A stretch of 31,948 nucleotides of DNA from CBFDBT01 sp965603115 (GCA_965603115.1 CBFDBT010000007.1:1-31948); one strand, 5' to 3'. Positions 6,616 through 16,415 are shown, counted from the stretch's first letter. Program-made: numbers and translations. The notes: generated by a model not told the origin, from the letters alone.

Positions 6616-8163
6616 ATGTCACAGGACAACCAAGTTAAAATTTTCGATACGACTTTACGCGACGGAGAGCAGTCACCGGGCGCGTCAATGAATTTAGATG
6701 AAAAAATACGTATTGCCGATGCGCTTGAAGCGCTAAAAGTCGATGTGATCGAGGCGGGTTTTGCTATCGCGTCGAACGGTGATTTTGAAGCCGTGAAAAC
6801 TATTGCCGAGCGCATTAAAGATTCTACTATTTGTTCGCTGGCGCGCTCTGCTCCTGGGGACATTGAGCGTGCGGCTGAAGCCATCAAGCCTGCTAATTCA
6901 GGTCGTATTCATACATTCATTGCAACAAGTCCGCTTCATATGAAGGTGAAGCTTAATATGGCGCCAGATGTAGTGCTTGATGCTATCCAAAAATCTGTAT
7001 CCTTATCAAGAAATCTTTGTGGTGACGTTGAATGGTCCGCAGAAGATGCTACCCGCTCAGAGATGGACTTCTTGTGTAAAGCTGTTGATGTGGCTATTAA
7101 AGCGGGTGCTACGACGATTAATTTACCCGATACTGTTGGGTATGGCACACCTGAAGAATATGCCGAGATGTTCCGCACTGTCATTGAGCGGGTGCCTAAT
7201 TCTGATAAAGCCATTTTTTCTACCCATTGCCACAATGATTTGGGGCTTGCTGTTGCCAACTCTCTCGCGGGGTTGGTTGGGGGTGCGCGCCAGATAGAAT
7301 GTACCATCAATGGTATTGGCGAGCGGGCAGGCAATGCTGCGATGGAAGAGATAGTCATGGCTTTGCAAACACGGTCGGATGCTATGCCTTGGGAAACGCG
7401 CATTGATGCAAAACATATTATGCGTGCTTCCAAGTTGGTTTCAACGGTTACTGGGTTTGCTGTACAAAATAATAAAGCAATTGTTGGGGCAAATGCTTTT
7501 GCCCATGAAAGTGGTATTCACCAAGACGGCGTGCTTAAAAACGCAGAAACTTATGAAATTATGACACCCCAGTCTGTGGGAGCCAAGCAATCTGAGCTTG
7601 TGATGGGTAAACATTCTGGACGCCACGCTTTTGCGGACAAGCTTAAAGACCTTGGCTATGAACTTGGTGATAATGCTTTTCAAGAAAGCTTTAAGCGTTT
7701 TAAGGAACTTGGTGACCGGAAGAAAAACATTTATGATGAGGATATTATAGCTCTTGTTGATGATGAAGTTTCAACGGGCAGTAATCGAATTCAGGTTTTA
7801 GCCCTTAATACACATTCTAGTAACAGCACCAAAGCGGTGGCTGATATTATGCTTGAGGTGGATGGGGAAGAGATATCTGCGGTGGTTTACGGCTCTGGTC
7901 CAGTTGATGCGGCTTTTAATGCCATTAAGTCTATCATAGATATTGACCCTCATTTACAGCTATTTCAAGTGCATGCGGTAACACAGGGGACTGACGCTCA
8001 GGCGGAATGTACCGTGAGGCTTGAAGAAGATGGGCGAACAGTGAATGGACAAGGGGCGCATGAAGACACAGTTACTGCCGCAGCTCGTGCCTATGTAGCC
8101 GCTGTAAATAAGTTGATTGTCAAGCGCGAGAAGTTGATATTGGACCAAGCTGAAGTTTGCTAA
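6616..8163 (+). CDS. leuA: 2-isopropylmalate synthase
   Basis: LeuA condenses 2-oxoisovalerate with acetyl-CoA, the committed step of leucine synthesis. The 515-residue protein begins with the DRE-TIM metallolyase motif IFDTTLRDGEQSPGASM (residues 9-25). It has the metal-binding HCHNDLG at 204-210 and SGIHQDG in the following region. A C-terminal LeuA allosteric domain with GSGPVDAAFNAI is present; this domain normally mediates leucine feedback inhibition. These features favour LeuA over citramalate synthase CimA, although substrate choice cannot be proven here. ATG 6616 is chosen because GGGG at 6605-6608 is well spaced; ATG 6610 or an upstream TTG at 6574 are alternatives. A terminator separates it from ilvC. 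mreB follows after 161 bases. Confidence 0.94.
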   Translation: MSQDNQVKIFDTTLRDGEQSPGASMNLDEKIRIADALEALKVDVIEAGFAIASNGDFEAVKTIAERIKDSTICSLARSAPGDIERAAEAIKPANSGRIHTFIATSPLHMKVKLNMAPDVVLDAIQKSVSLSRNLCGDVEWSAEDATRSEMDFLCKAVDVAIKAGATTINLPDTVGYGTPEEYAEMFRTVIERVPNSDKAIFSTHCHNDLGLAVANSLAGLVGGARQIECTINGIGERAGNAAMEEIVMALQTRSDAMPWETRIDAKHIMRASKLVSTVTGFAVQNNKAIVGANAFAHESGIHQDGVLKNAETYEIMTPQSVGAKQSELVMGKHSGRHAFADKLKDLGYELGDNAFQESFKRFKELGDRKKNIYDEDIIALVDDEVSTGSNRIQVLALNTHSSNSTKAVADIMLEVDGEEISAVVYGSGPVDAAFNAIKSIIDIDPHLQLFQVHAVTQGTDAQAECTVRLEEDGRTVNGQGAHEDTVTAAARAYVAAVNKLIVKREKLILDQAEVC

Positions 8164-8324
8164 ATATCAGTGGGCGAGGATGTTAATTGTCCTCTAGTTA
8201 TCAATAGGGGTAAATTTCTTGTTAAGAGCACTTGTATAAATGATAAAATCACTTCATAACATTTAACAAGATATGTGACGCTATTGTCACGGTATGATTA
8301 ATAAAATTAAAAAAGAGGGCTTAC

Positions 8325-9359
8325 ATGCTGTCGAAAATTTTGGGGTTATTCTCTTCTGATATGGCTATCGACTTGGGAACTGCTAATACACTTGTCTATG
8401 TCAAGGGTCGTGGCATCGTTTTGAACGAGCCGTCTGTGGTTGCCATGATTACAGAAGATGGTCGCAGTAAAGTGCTGGCTGTTGGTGAAGAAGCAAAAAT
8501 GATGCTGGGTAGAACGCCTGGCAATATTCAGGCTATTCGTCCGCTTAAAGACGGGGTTATTGCTGATTTTCACGTTGCAGAACATATGATTAAGCATTTT
8601 ATTCAAAAGGTGCATAACCGTTCGTTTGCCAGCCCTCAAGTAGTCGTTTGTGTTCCTTCAGGGTCTACACCTGTTGAGCGAAAAGCTATTCAGGAGTCTG
8701 CTGAACAGGCTGGAGCGCGCAAAGTTTATCTGATTGAAGAGCCAATGGCAGCGGCTATTGGCGCGGGGCTACCTGTAACGGATGCCCAAGGGTCTATGGT
8801 TGTTGATATTGGTGGTGGTACCACTGAAGTTGCTGTTTTGTCACTGTCTGGCATTGTTTATGCTGACAGTGTGCGGGTTGGTGGAGATAAGATGGATGAA
8901 TGTCTTATTGGATATATCCGCAGAAACCATAATCTTTTGATCGGTGAGTCTACAGCTGAACGCATCAAAAAAGAAGTTGGCACTGCCATGGTTCCAGAAG
9001 ATGGTGTCGGCAAGACTATTATGCTTAAAGGGCGTGATTTGATGAACGGCGTACCAAAAGAGATCGAAATTAATCAGTCACAGGTTGCTGAAGCACTTAA
9101 AGAGCCAGTTACTGCGATTATCGAAGGTGTGAAAGTGGCACTTGAATTAACACCGCCTGAATTGGCAGCGGATATTGTAGATCGCGGTATTGTTTTAACC
9201 GGTGGTGGGGCGTTGCTGGGTGATCTTGATACGATGTTAAGGCGTGCAACAGGTCTCCCTGTGACAGTGGCAGAGGAGCCATTGACGTGTGTTGCCCTTG
9301 GAACAGGCCGTGCCCTTGAAGACGAATTTCTCAGACAGGTACTGACCGAGCATTTTTAG
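8325..9359 (+). CDS. mreB: Rod shape-determining protein MreB
   Basis: MreB is the bacterial actin that polymerises under the inner membrane and guides lateral cell-wall synthesis. The 344-residue protein has the phosphate-1 loop AIDLGTANTLVYV near residue 15, the phosphate-2 motif DIGGGTTEVAVLS and an adenosine-binding loop near TGGGALLGDLDTML. The N-terminal MLSKILGLFSSD is an amphipathic membrane-binding tail. The ATG lies after AGAGGG. The 161-base gap upstream holds a possible promoter (TTGTTA at 8219, GATAAA at 8242) and an inverted repeat GTGAC-N6-GTCAC at 8275-8290. It starts the mreBCD-mrdA-rodA cluster. Confidence 0.97.
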   Translation: MLSKILGLFSSDMAIDLGTANTLVYVKGRGIVLNEPSVVAMITEDGRSKVLAVGEEAKMMLGRTPGNIQAIRPLKDGVIADFHVAEHMIKHFIQKVHNRSFASPQVVVCVPSGSTPVERKAIQESAEQAGARKVYLIEEPMAAAIGAGLPVTDAQGSMVVDIGGGTTEVAVLSLSGIVYADSVRVGGDKMDECLIGYIRRNHNLLIGESTAERIKKEVGTAMVPEDGVGKTIMLKGRDLMNGVPKEIEINQSQVAEALKEPVTAIIEGVKVALELTPPELAADIVDRGIVLTGGGALLGDLDTMLRRATGLPVTVAEEPLTCVALGTGRALEDEFLRQVLTEHF

Positions 9360-9401
9360 ACCAATTTATGTGGTGTTTTTCTCGCTGGGAGCAAAAGTAA
9401 C

Positions 9402-10292
9402 TTGAACCAGACAATGAGCCATGGACTGATAAGTACAGGTATTCGCCGAACAAAGGGGGGCGCTGGTCTGGTTCTTTACTTTTTAATTGCTTTGGCGCTT
9501 CTTCTGCTTGAAAGCTTCAACAATCCAATCCCAGCCAAGATTAGGCAGGTCGCTGCTGATACTGCAACACCCATTCTTAGCCTTGTGGATGGTCCTATTC
9601 GGGCTACCCAGGATGGTATAGAAAGGCTTGTTGGGGTTGGTATTATATTCGACCAAAATATTTTTCTTCAAAAAGAGAATGAAGAATTGCGTCACTGGCA
9701 AAATGCTGCCTTGCGGCTTAGCCGTGAAAATGATCGCTTATTGGCTATATTAAAAGGGTCAGGCAAAGAAGTTCCCACCATGGCAACTGGACGTGTAGTA
9801 GGTGTGGGAGGCGGTGCTTTTGAAAGTAGTGTTGTTGTCAATGTTGGTAAGCAACAAAATGTGGAACGCAATTGGCCTGTGGTGAATGAATTGGGTCTTG
9901 TCGGTCGTATTATTTCTGTTGGACATTCATCAAGTAGAGTGTTGTTGCTCACAGACCTGAATAGCAAGGTGCCCGTGAGGGTTTCCCGCTCTGGAATGCT
10001 AGGCATTCTTGAAGGCAGGAATTCAGATGTGATGAATCTTAACTTTTTGTCGGCTGAGGCCGAGATTAGGGTAGGGGATCGCATTATCACATCTGGTCAT
10101 GGTAGTATGTTCCCGCCTGATATTCTCATTGGAAATGTAACGTCTGTCTCTGAACTTGGTGTCGAAGTTACACCTGCGGCTTACCTTGACCGATTGGATT
10201 ATGTGCGCATTCTCGCTTACCGTCTTTCTCAGCCCGAAGATTTGAATGATGTTCAGCCTTCTCAAATAGATAAGGAAGGCCAAAATCCATGA
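9402..10292 (+). CDS. mreC: Rod shape-determining protein MreC
   Basis: MreC is a periplasmic scaffold anchored in the inner membrane that links MreB and MreD to PBP2. The 296-residue protein has a short basic cytosolic N terminus, one transmembrane helix at about residues 22-40 (GLVLYFLIALALLLLESF), a coiled-coil-prone stretch at about 85-115 and a beta-rich periplasmic domain with VVNVGKQQNVERNWPVV. The TTG at 9402 follows GGGAG at 9387-9391 with 10-base spacing. ATG at 9414 is an alternative but lacks a well-spaced Shine-Dalgarno. The stop overlaps the mreD start by four bases (ATGA), indicating translational coupling. Confidence 0.94.
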   Translation: MNQTMSHGLISTGIRRTKGGAGLVLYFLIALALLLLESFNNPIPAKIRQVAADTATPILSLVDGPIRATQDGIERLVGVGIIFDQNIFLQKENEELRHWQNAALRLSRENDRLLAILKGSGKEVPTMATGRVVGVGGGAFESSVVVNVGKQQNVERNWPVVNELGLVGRIISVGHSSSRVLLLTDLNSKVPVRVSRSGMLGILEGRNSDVMNLNFLSAEAEIRVGDRIITSGHGSMFPPDILIGNVTSVSELGVEVTPAAYLDRLDYVRILAYRLSQPEDLNDVQPSQIDKEGQNP

Positions 10293-10801
10293 CTATGATG
10301 CGAGACCAGGTTCAAGCCTTAAGTTTTAAACCGAAATCAATGGTGCCTATCATTACTGGCATTGTAGCAGCTCTGATTATGATTTTACCGCTCGGTACAA
10401 CAACAGCATCTTATGCAATGCCAAATCTTGTTCTGATGACAGTTTTTTACTGGTCAAATTACCGCCCCTTACAAATGCCATTAGGAGGCGCAGCCCTAAT
10501 AGGTATATTTTTAGATCTCTGGCTCGCTGTGCCGCTTGGATTAAACATGCTGCTTGCAATATCAACTCGTGTTTTTGTGATGGAACAGCTTCGTCATATT
10601 AGTGGTCGATCCCCCTTTGTTCAATGGGGTATCTTTTCCCTGCTTATCGCTGGGCTAAGTGTCCTTTCATGGGTTCTCGTTAGTTTTGTTTTTCGGGAAT
10701 TTATAGCGTTTTTCCCGGTATTTAAACAGGCGCTTTTGACTATTTTTATATACCCTCTGGTGGCGATGATATTAAGCCACATTCGAGCAACACTGAGTTG
10801 A
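10289..10801 (+). CDS. mreD: Rod shape-determining protein MreD
   Basis: MreD is a small polytopic inner-membrane protein of the elongasome that works with MreC. The 170-residue product is almost wholly hydrophobic, with five or so membrane segments starting at about residue 18 (MVPIITGIVAALIMILPLG) and ending at about residue 162. Length, composition and position between mreC and mrdA support the call; sequence conservation in this family is low. Its ATG overlaps the mreC stop, and mrdA begins 17 bases after it. Confidence 0.9.
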   Translation: MTMMRDQVQALSFKPKSMVPIITGIVAALIMILPLGTTTASYAMPNLVLMTVFYWSNYRPLQMPLGGAALIGIFLDLWLAVPLGLNMLLAISTRVFVMEQLRHISGRSPFVQWGIFSLLIAGLSVLSWVLVSFVFREFIAFFPVFKQALLTIFIYPLVAMILSHIRATLS

Positions 10802-10818
10802 ATGGAGTTAGGCTCTAG

Positions 10819-12660
10819 ATGTCTCATGAAGGCCTTAGATATACTATATTTTCTCGGCGCGCTTTGCTCCTCGCCGGCGCAAAAGGCATTGCGGTAACCG
10901 TTCTTGGCGGGCGTCTTTATTATTTGAGTATTGTCAAGGGTGAGCAATATCAACTAAGGGCGGATAAAAACAGGATAAATTTACGGCTTATTGCTCCCGA
11001 ACGTGGTGAGATTACAGACCGAAATGGTGTAAAGCTTGCGACAAATCGACAAGATTACCAAGTTTATCTAATTCCTGAGCAAGCAGATGATGTTGTTAGC
11101 ACTTTAAAGAGTCTCGGCCGGATCATTGATGTGAGCGACCAAAATATCACAAGAATTCAATCGCGGCTCAAACGGCAACGGAAATTTTTACCCGTGACAG
11201 TAGCTGAAAATTTGAGCTGGGAAGAATTTTCAAAAATCAATGTTTCTACACCAGATTTACCTGGCATTATCCCTGATGCTGGTCTAACGCGGACCTATCC
11301 AGATGGCCCTGTTGTTGCGCCAGTTATTGGGTATGTTGGGGTGCCTAGGGAAAATGATGGAGATGATCCACTATTTGGTTTGCCTGGGTTTAAAATTGGC
11401 GTTCACGGTTTGGAAAGTAGGTTTGATAAAGATTTGCGAGGCCATCAGGGTACGCGACGTGTTGAGGTTAATAATGTTGGCAGAGAAATACGCGAGCTAA
11501 AACCACGACAGAATGCTGTTGAAGGAAAAAGTATAGAGTTAAGCTTAGATATTGAGCTTCAGCGCTATTCTATGTCACGGCTGGGCGAAGCAGCTGCTGG
11601 GGCAGTGGTAATGGATATCAAGTCAGGTGAAATTCTAACACTTGCATCTGCACCAACGTTTAACCCAAATGATTTTAACATTGGTTTAAGTCATGAAAAT
11701 TGGAATGCTTTGCTCAAGGATCCGAGAAAACCGCTATTGAATAAATGCCTGTCGGGGCAATTTCCACCAGGATCCACCATTAAAATGGTGGTGGCCCTTG
11801 CTGCTCTTGAAAAGGGTATCATCAATTCAAAAACAAAATTTAACTGTAATGGAAAACACCCGTATGGAGATCGTATTTTTCATTGTTGGCTGGATGAAGG
11901 CCACGGTGATGTAGATATTGAAGGTGCTATCAAGCACAGTTGCGATGTTTTCTTTTATAACCTTGCTGAAAAGCTTGAGATTGATGACCTTGCCAAGATG
12001 TCAGAGCGTTTTGGGATGGGGATGGTTCATGATATTGGCCTGGAAAACCAAAAAAAAGGTCTGTTACCCACTCGAGAATGGAAGCGGCGAACCTTTGATG
12101 ACATATGGCACGGTGGCGAGACTTTGAATGTATCCATCGGACAAGGCGCAATGCTAACAACGCCCCTTCAGCTAGCGGTTATGACCTCAAGATTAGCATC
12201 GGGGCGCAGGGTTGAGCCTTCTTTGGTTAGGTCAATTGGAGGCCAGCCACAGATAGTAAATAATGCTTTCGCCACTATGGGGATTAATCCATACCATCTA
12301 AAGCTTATGCAAAAAGGCATGAAAGGCGTCATGACTGTCGGGGGCACGGCCTATGACTATAACCGCAAGAGGTCCATGCCAGTTTTAGCTGGCAAGACAG
12401 GTACGGCACAAGTTCGCCGTATCAGTATAGAGGAGCGTGAAAGTGGTGTTCTTAAAAACAAGGAACTTGCATGGAGGTCTCGTGACCATGCATTGTTTGT
12501 TGGCTATGCCCCTTATGATAATCCACGCTATGCCGTTTCTGTTCTTGTTCAGCACGGAGGAGGTGGGTCAACTGTTGCCGCTCCGATAGGAAGGGATCTT
12601 TTGGATAAAGCATTGGAAATTGAAGCAAAAAAAGATTTGGCTAAAAAGGGGAGGACCTAG
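10819..12660 (+). CDS. mrdA: Penicillin-binding protein 2 (elongation-specific transpeptidase)
   Basis: PBP2 cross-links peptidoglycan during side-wall growth, working with the RodA glycosyltransferase encoded next. The 613-residue protein has a short cytosolic tail, a membrane anchor at about residues 14-37, a PBP dimerisation or pedestal domain to about 230 and a C-terminal transpeptidase domain. The active-site motifs are S319-T-I-K322, S374-C-D376 and K526-T-G528, all in the expected order and spacing. The ATG follows GGAG (AATGGAGTTAGG). It is 2 bases from rodA and in the same operon as mreBCD, which argues for the shape-determining PBP2 rather than the division protein FtsI. Confidence 0.96.
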   Translation: MSHEGLRYTIFSRRALLLAGAKGIAVTVLGGRLYYLSIVKGEQYQLRADKNRINLRLIAPERGEITDRNGVKLATNRQDYQVYLIPEQADDVVSTLKSLGRIIDVSDQNITRIQSRLKRQRKFLPVTVAENLSWEEFSKINVSTPDLPGIIPDAGLTRTYPDGPVVAPVIGYVGVPRENDGDDPLFGLPGFKIGVHGLESRFDKDLRGHQGTRRVEVNNVGREIRELKPRQNAVEGKSIELSLDIELQRYSMSRLGEAAAGAVVMDIKSGEILTLASAPTFNPNDFNIGLSHENWNALLKDPRKPLLNKCLSGQFPPGSTIKMVVALAALEKGIINSKTKFNCNGKHPYGDRIFHCWLDEGHGDVDIEGAIKHSCDVFFYNLAEKLEIDDLAKMSERFGMGMVHDIGLENQKKGLLPTREWKRRTFDDIWHGGETLNVSIGQGAMLTTPLQLAVMTSRLASGRRVEPSLVRSIGGQPQIVNNAFATMGINPYHLKLMQKGMKGVMTVGGTAYDYNRKRSMPVLAGKTGTAQVRRISIEERESGVLKNKELAWRSRDHALFVGYAPYDNPRYAVSVLVQHGGGGSTVAAPIGRDLLDKALEIEAKKDLAKKGRT

Positions 12661-12662
12661 TT

Positions 12663-13817
12663 ATGGGTATGTCACGCATGTTTGGTCCACGCCGCCTAGA
12701 AACATCTTGGTTATCTCGTCTTGTTAATTTGAATTGGTTTATCATTATCTGCCTCATCTTGATCGCGAGTACTGGTGTAGCAATGTTATATTCCGTTGCT
12801 GGTGGTGAGCTTAAGCCATGGGCGTATGCCCATGTCATTCGCTTTATTCCGGCCTTTATCCTTATGCTTATACTGGCCATAACGGACATTCGTATTTGGA
12901 TGGCACTTGCTTATCCAGCCTATATTGTTGGGCTTGCTCTGTTGATTGCAGTGGATGTTATTGGCACGTCCGGTATGGGGGGGCAGCGATGGTTAGACTT
13001 GGGATTGCTTCGTGTGCAACCATCAGAGTTGATGAAAATTGCAGTTGTAATGGCGATTGCTAGGTATTTTCATAGCCGAGATTTTTATAGGAGTAGATAT
13101 TTAAAGTCCCTTATTATTCCAGTTATATTGCTTATGTTGCCAATGATTATTGTCATGCGGCAACCAGACCTTGGAACAGCCTTGATGATTTTTGCTGGTG
13201 GAATATCCATCATTTTTCTGGCGGGCGCCCGTATGTGGATTTTTGTGGTTGGTTTTATCGGCGCATTGGCATCAATCCCAATTGGCTGGAGTTTTTTGCA
13301 TAGCTATCAGCAAAGTCGCGTGTTGATTTTCCTCGATCCTGAAAAAGATCCTCTTGGTGCTGGGTATCAAAGCACGCAATCCATGATCGCTTTAGGCAAT
13401 GGTGGCCTAACGGGTAAAGGGTTCCTTCAGGGCACACAAAGCCATCTTAATTTTTTACCTGAAATGAAAACAGATTTTATATTTACCGTTCTCGTAGAAG
13501 AGTTTGGCCTGATCGGAGGCATGGCGCTTATTATACTTTATACGATAGTTCTTCTCTATGGTTTGTTAGTTGGCTTGGGGTGCAGGAACCAATTTGGTAG
13601 ACTTTTAGCTGCTGGATTATCCATCACGCTATTTTTATATGTTTTAATTAATATCGGCATGGTTATGGGACTGCTTCCTGTGGTTGGAGTTCCCTTGCCT
13701 ATGGTCTCTTACGGTGGCTCAGCTATGCTTACAATGATGATTGCTTATGGACTTATTTTGTCTGCCGCTACGAATAGGCAGCTTACTCTTGCGCCTACGG
13801 GTAGCGGACTTGGTTAA
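12663..13817 (+). CDS. rodA: Peptidoglycan glycosyltransferase RodA (SEDS family)
   Basis: RodA polymerises lipid II into glycan strands during elongation, with PBP2 as its partner. The 384-residue protein is polytopic with about ten membrane helices. SEDS landmarks are visible: SGMGGQRWLDLG, VMRQPDLGTALM, the catalytic-region PEMKTDFIFTVL-VEEFG, and the C-terminal GVPLPMVSYGGSAML. The start is placed at ATG 12663 after GGGGAGG; an in-frame ATG lies three codons later. It begins 2 bases after mrdA. No terminator is visible before the next gene, DUF3775, 84 bases on. Confidence 0.95.
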   Translation: MGMSRMFGPRRLETSWLSRLVNLNWFIIICLILIASTGVAMLYSVAGGELKPWAYAHVIRFIPAFILMLILAITDIRIWMALAYPAYIVGLALLIAVDVIGTSGMGGQRWLDLGLLRVQPSELMKIAVVMAIARYFHSRDFYRSRYLKSLIIPVILLMLPMIIVMRQPDLGTALMIFAGGISIIFLAGARMWIFVVGFIGALASIPIGWSFLHSYQQSRVLIFLDPEKDPLGAGYQSTQSMIALGNGGLTGKGFLQGTQSHLNFLPEMKTDFIFTVLVEEFGLIGGMALIILYTIVLLYGLLVGLGCRNQFGRLLAAGLSITLFLYVLINIGMVMGLLPVVGVPLPMVSYGGSAMLTMMIAYGLILSAATNRQLTLAPTGSGLG

Positions 13818-13901
13818 AATCAGTGAGATATAATTGATCCCAGTCAAGGATTGTGGTTTAATTGCTTGGCAGTATGAGGTCATCTTATAAGGAGTAATCA
13901 T

Positions 13902-14303
13902 ATGTTATCCGTAGACCACGAAGTGATTAGAAACATTGTTGAACTTGTGCATGAAATTTCCACACTTGAGACGTCTCGAGGAGAGGTTATCAGTGAAGAA
14001 TGGAATGACGAAAGCCAAGATAATATCCATGAAATGGATACCGAAGACCCTATTCAACAACAGGTTCGCGGTTTAATTGATGGACTGAATGAAGATGAAT
14101 CTTATGATCTTGTAGCTCTAATGTGGGTTGGTCGCGGGACATATGCTATTGATGAGTTCCAAGAGGCACGCAAGGTTGCTCAAGAAGAAGCAACCCAGTC
14201 TACAAGTGATTATTTACTTGGTACGCCATTGCTTGCAGACTTTCTAGAAGAAGGTTTGAATGCAATAGAAAACCAGCGCCGTGCAAATGATTACGATGAC
14301 TGA
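13902..14303 (+). CDS. DUF3775 domain protein
   Basis: This 133-residue acidic, soluble protein matches the DUF3775 pattern: an N-terminal helix, then LVALMWVGRG with a following region and a C-terminal YLLGTPLLADFLEEGL. The family is, to my knowledge, mainly alphaproteobacterial and has no known function. No signal peptide or membrane segment is seen. The ATG is well supported by AAGGAG at about 13890 (AAGGAGTAATCAT before it). It follows rodA after 84 bases on the same strand and is convergent with the TonB-receptor gene, whose stop is 15 bases away. Confidence 0.85.
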   Translation: MLSVDHEVIRNIVELVHEISTLETSRGEVISEEWNDESQDNIHEMDTEDPIQQQVRGLIDGLNEDESYDLVALMWVGRGTYAIDEFQEARKVAQEEATQSTSDYLLGTPLLADFLEEGLNAIENQRRANDYDD

Positions 14304-14318
14304 ATAACAGAGCGTGCC

Positions 14319-16415
14319 TTAAAAATTTGCTTTGAGCATTACTTTAATGTCACGTCCGCGTTCAGGCAGTAAATCCTTTAAAAAGCTAGTATGATGGCGT
14401 ATCTCAGCGTTGAAGAGGTTGTTGACCTGTAAGTCAATGCTGAAAGGACTATCTGATCCTTTTGGGCGGTAACTGAAGGATAATTTAGTGTCATTGAATC
14501 CATCGGTTTCGAATTCATTTATATCAATAGCACTTTGTTTGGTTGAAAATGTCGTTGTTAAATTCACGTCGATATTTTCGCTTGTCCAGTCTAATGCTGC
14601 GCTGAAACTCATAGGTGGAATACGAGGAAGAGGTGTGTTGGTAACAAGATTATCGGCTTTTACCATATCGTAGCCAAAAGAGAGTGTCATTAAACCATCT
14701 AGGATTTCTTGGGCAGGGAGTTGCATTTCAGCTTCCAAGCCATAAAATCTTGCGTCGGTCGCTGTATGCTGGGCAACAGGCATGGCATCGATAAAACTTT
14801 CCCCAAGCTTTTGATATATAAAATCATTGTAATCTGTGTAAAAGAAAGTCAGTGACCCTGTTATTGGCCCTTCAAGGTGTCTAAGGCTGATTTCACCTCC
14901 AAGCGCTGTCTCATTACCCAAGGTTCTATCTCCAAGCTCGTAACTGCTGGTTGCCAAGTGAGGGCCATTTGAGAGTAGTTCTTCTGCATTTGGTGCGCGT
15001 TTTGTATGGAAAGCGTTTAGGGCAAGTCGCCAATCTTCTTGGAAGGTATAAACGGTGCTCACTGATGCGGATAGTCCCGTTTTAGATTGTTCGAAATTAG
15101 CCGAATTTGCTTTTAAATTTTGATTTTCCAAGCGCAAGCCAAAGTCGATGTTGAGATTATCTTTTTCCCAACTTTCAAGAAAAAAAGCTCCCCATTGATT
15201 GGTGATATTTGGCGCTACGATAGCTTCTTCACCAATAGCTGAGAAGTTTCGGTGTCGCGCTTGGACGCCCATAGCCGTTGTCCAGTTTGATTTCTGTCTT
15301 AGGCGGACTTCAACCCGGCCTTCCCAGCCTTTATTTAAAAAGAGGGTGCCATTTTCACTACCTTCAAGCTCTTGGTGACTGTAGTCAGCATAACCAAAGC
15401 GACCACGGACAAGTTCAACTATGCCTTCATCATCATGCCATTCGCCCGAGAGATCAAAGCGGGTTTGATTGAGGTCAATGCGGGTGAAAGCCTCAGGCTC
15501 TTCTTCTCCATGTTCCTCTTCTTCTTCATGATGCTCTTCATGGGCATGCCCGGGAACCCCGTAGTTGGTTTCAAATTGGCTAACCGACATGCCAATCATG
15601 TATTTCTCTCCAAAATAGGAAACGCCAACCGCACCGGATTTTTTGGTGCTATCAGTATTTTCTACAAGACCAAAAGCCTCTTCAGCTTCTTCACCAACTT
15701 CTTCTTCGTGAGCCTCACTATCGCGTAGTCTTTGTGATTCTGAAAAGCCTGGAATTTCCATATTATCCATGTCGGTAGCATTGGCATCAATGTGAAATAC
15801 AATTTGTTCGTTTAGTGGAGCTGTTAGCCATAAGGCACCTTTAAACTGTTCGCCGTTTGAAGCATAAGATGCTCTGGCTGACCCAGTGAACTCATCGCTA
15901 TGAATGGTTGGGATGCGTCCATCATAAATATTAACCACACCGCCAACAGCATTATTGCCGAAAAGCAGGGTAGCGGGACCCCGAAGTATTTCAATGGAAT
16001 CTGCAGTTTCTGGATCTATAGCGACGCTATGATCTGGGCTGGAGCTTGAAGCGTCTATGCTGCCAATTCCAGCTATTAATATGCGGATGCGGTCTCCACC
16101 AAGCCCTCGTATGACAGGGCGGCTGGCTGCAGGCCCAAAACTCGACTGAGACATGCCTGGCATATGATCCAGCGTATCTCCTAAGCTGGCTGATCTGTAC
16201 CGATCCAATTCATCCGAAGCTATGATTGCCACACCTTGTGCGATAGAATCCCTGCCACGGCCCATGGGGTCGGTTCCCGATACAATGATTTCATCAATAG
16301 CATGTTTATGGCTTTCGTCTGTATGTTCTTCATTGTCTTGAGAATAGACAGGTAGAGCAGCCATGCTAGTTGCGAGTAGACCAAAAATAATTTTTTGTGA
16401 TGAAATGACAGTCAT
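14319..16415 (-). CDS. znuD: TonB-dependent outer-membrane receptor, probable zinc receptor (ZnuD type)
   Basis: This 698-residue protein has a signal peptide (about residues 1-25, ending LPVYSQ), a TonB-box-like segment DEIIVSG at 41-47, a plug domain with IRGLGGDRIRILI at about 102-114 and EILRGPATLLFG at about 142-153, then a 22-strand-type barrel ending in F698, the usual outer-membrane sorting residue. Two extracellular-loop candidates are metal-binding: an acidic one near 233-248 and a His/Glu-rich one near 289-308 (GHAHEEHHEEEEEHGEEEP). The Neisseria ZnuD zinc receptor has such loops. It is divergent from a Fur-family Zur gene, with a Zur-box-like palindrome between them. Zinc is the inferred substrate; nickel, copper or another metal is not excluded. 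Confidence 0.85.
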   Translation of the reverse strand: MTVISSQKIIFGLLATSMAALPVYSQDNEEHTDESHKHAIDEIIVSGTDPMGRGRDSIAQGVAIIASDELDRYRSASLGDTLDHMPGMSQSSFGPAASRPVIRGLGGDRIRILIAGIGSIDASSSSPDHSVAIDPETADSIEILRGPATLLFGNNAVGGVVNIYDGRIPTIHSDEFTGSARASYASNGEQFKGALWLTAPLNEQIVFHIDANATDMDNMEIPGFSESQRLRDSEAHEEEVGEEAEEAFGLVENTDSTKKSGAVGVSYFGEKYMIGMSVSQFETNYGVPGHAHEEHHEEEEEHGEEEPEAFTRIDLNQTRFDLSGEWHDDEGIVELVRGRFGYADYSHQELEGSENGTLFLNKGWEGRVEVRLRQKSNWTTAMGVQARHRNFSAIGEEAIVAPNITNQWGAFFLESWEKDNLNIDFGLRLENQNLKANSANFEQSKTGLSASVSTVYTFQEDWRLALNAFHTKRAPNAEELLSNGPHLATSSYELGDRTLGNETALGGEISLRHLEGPITGSLTFFYTDYNDFIYQKLGESFIDAMPVAQHTATDARFYGLEAEMQLPAQEILDGLMTLSFGYDMVKADNLVTNTPLPRIPPMSFSAALDWTSENIDVNLTTTFSTKQSAIDINEFETDGFNDTKLSFSYRPKGSDSPFSIDLQVNNLFNAEIRHHTSFLKDLLPERGRDIKVMLKANF

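Noticed and set aside
6936..7433. A 165-codon minus-strand frame opposite leuA
   Set aside because: It overlaps leuA coding sequence completely and its translation shows no recognisable motif; a chance antisense frame.
8176..8194. GAGGA...TCCTC hairpin after leuA as a terminator
   Set aside because: The stem is short and there is no T-run after it, so termination is not supported.
8275..8290. GTGAC-N6-GTCAC inverted repeat before mreB as a regulator site
   Set aside because: Arms of only five bases in a short interval are easily due to chance, and no regulator is known to match it.
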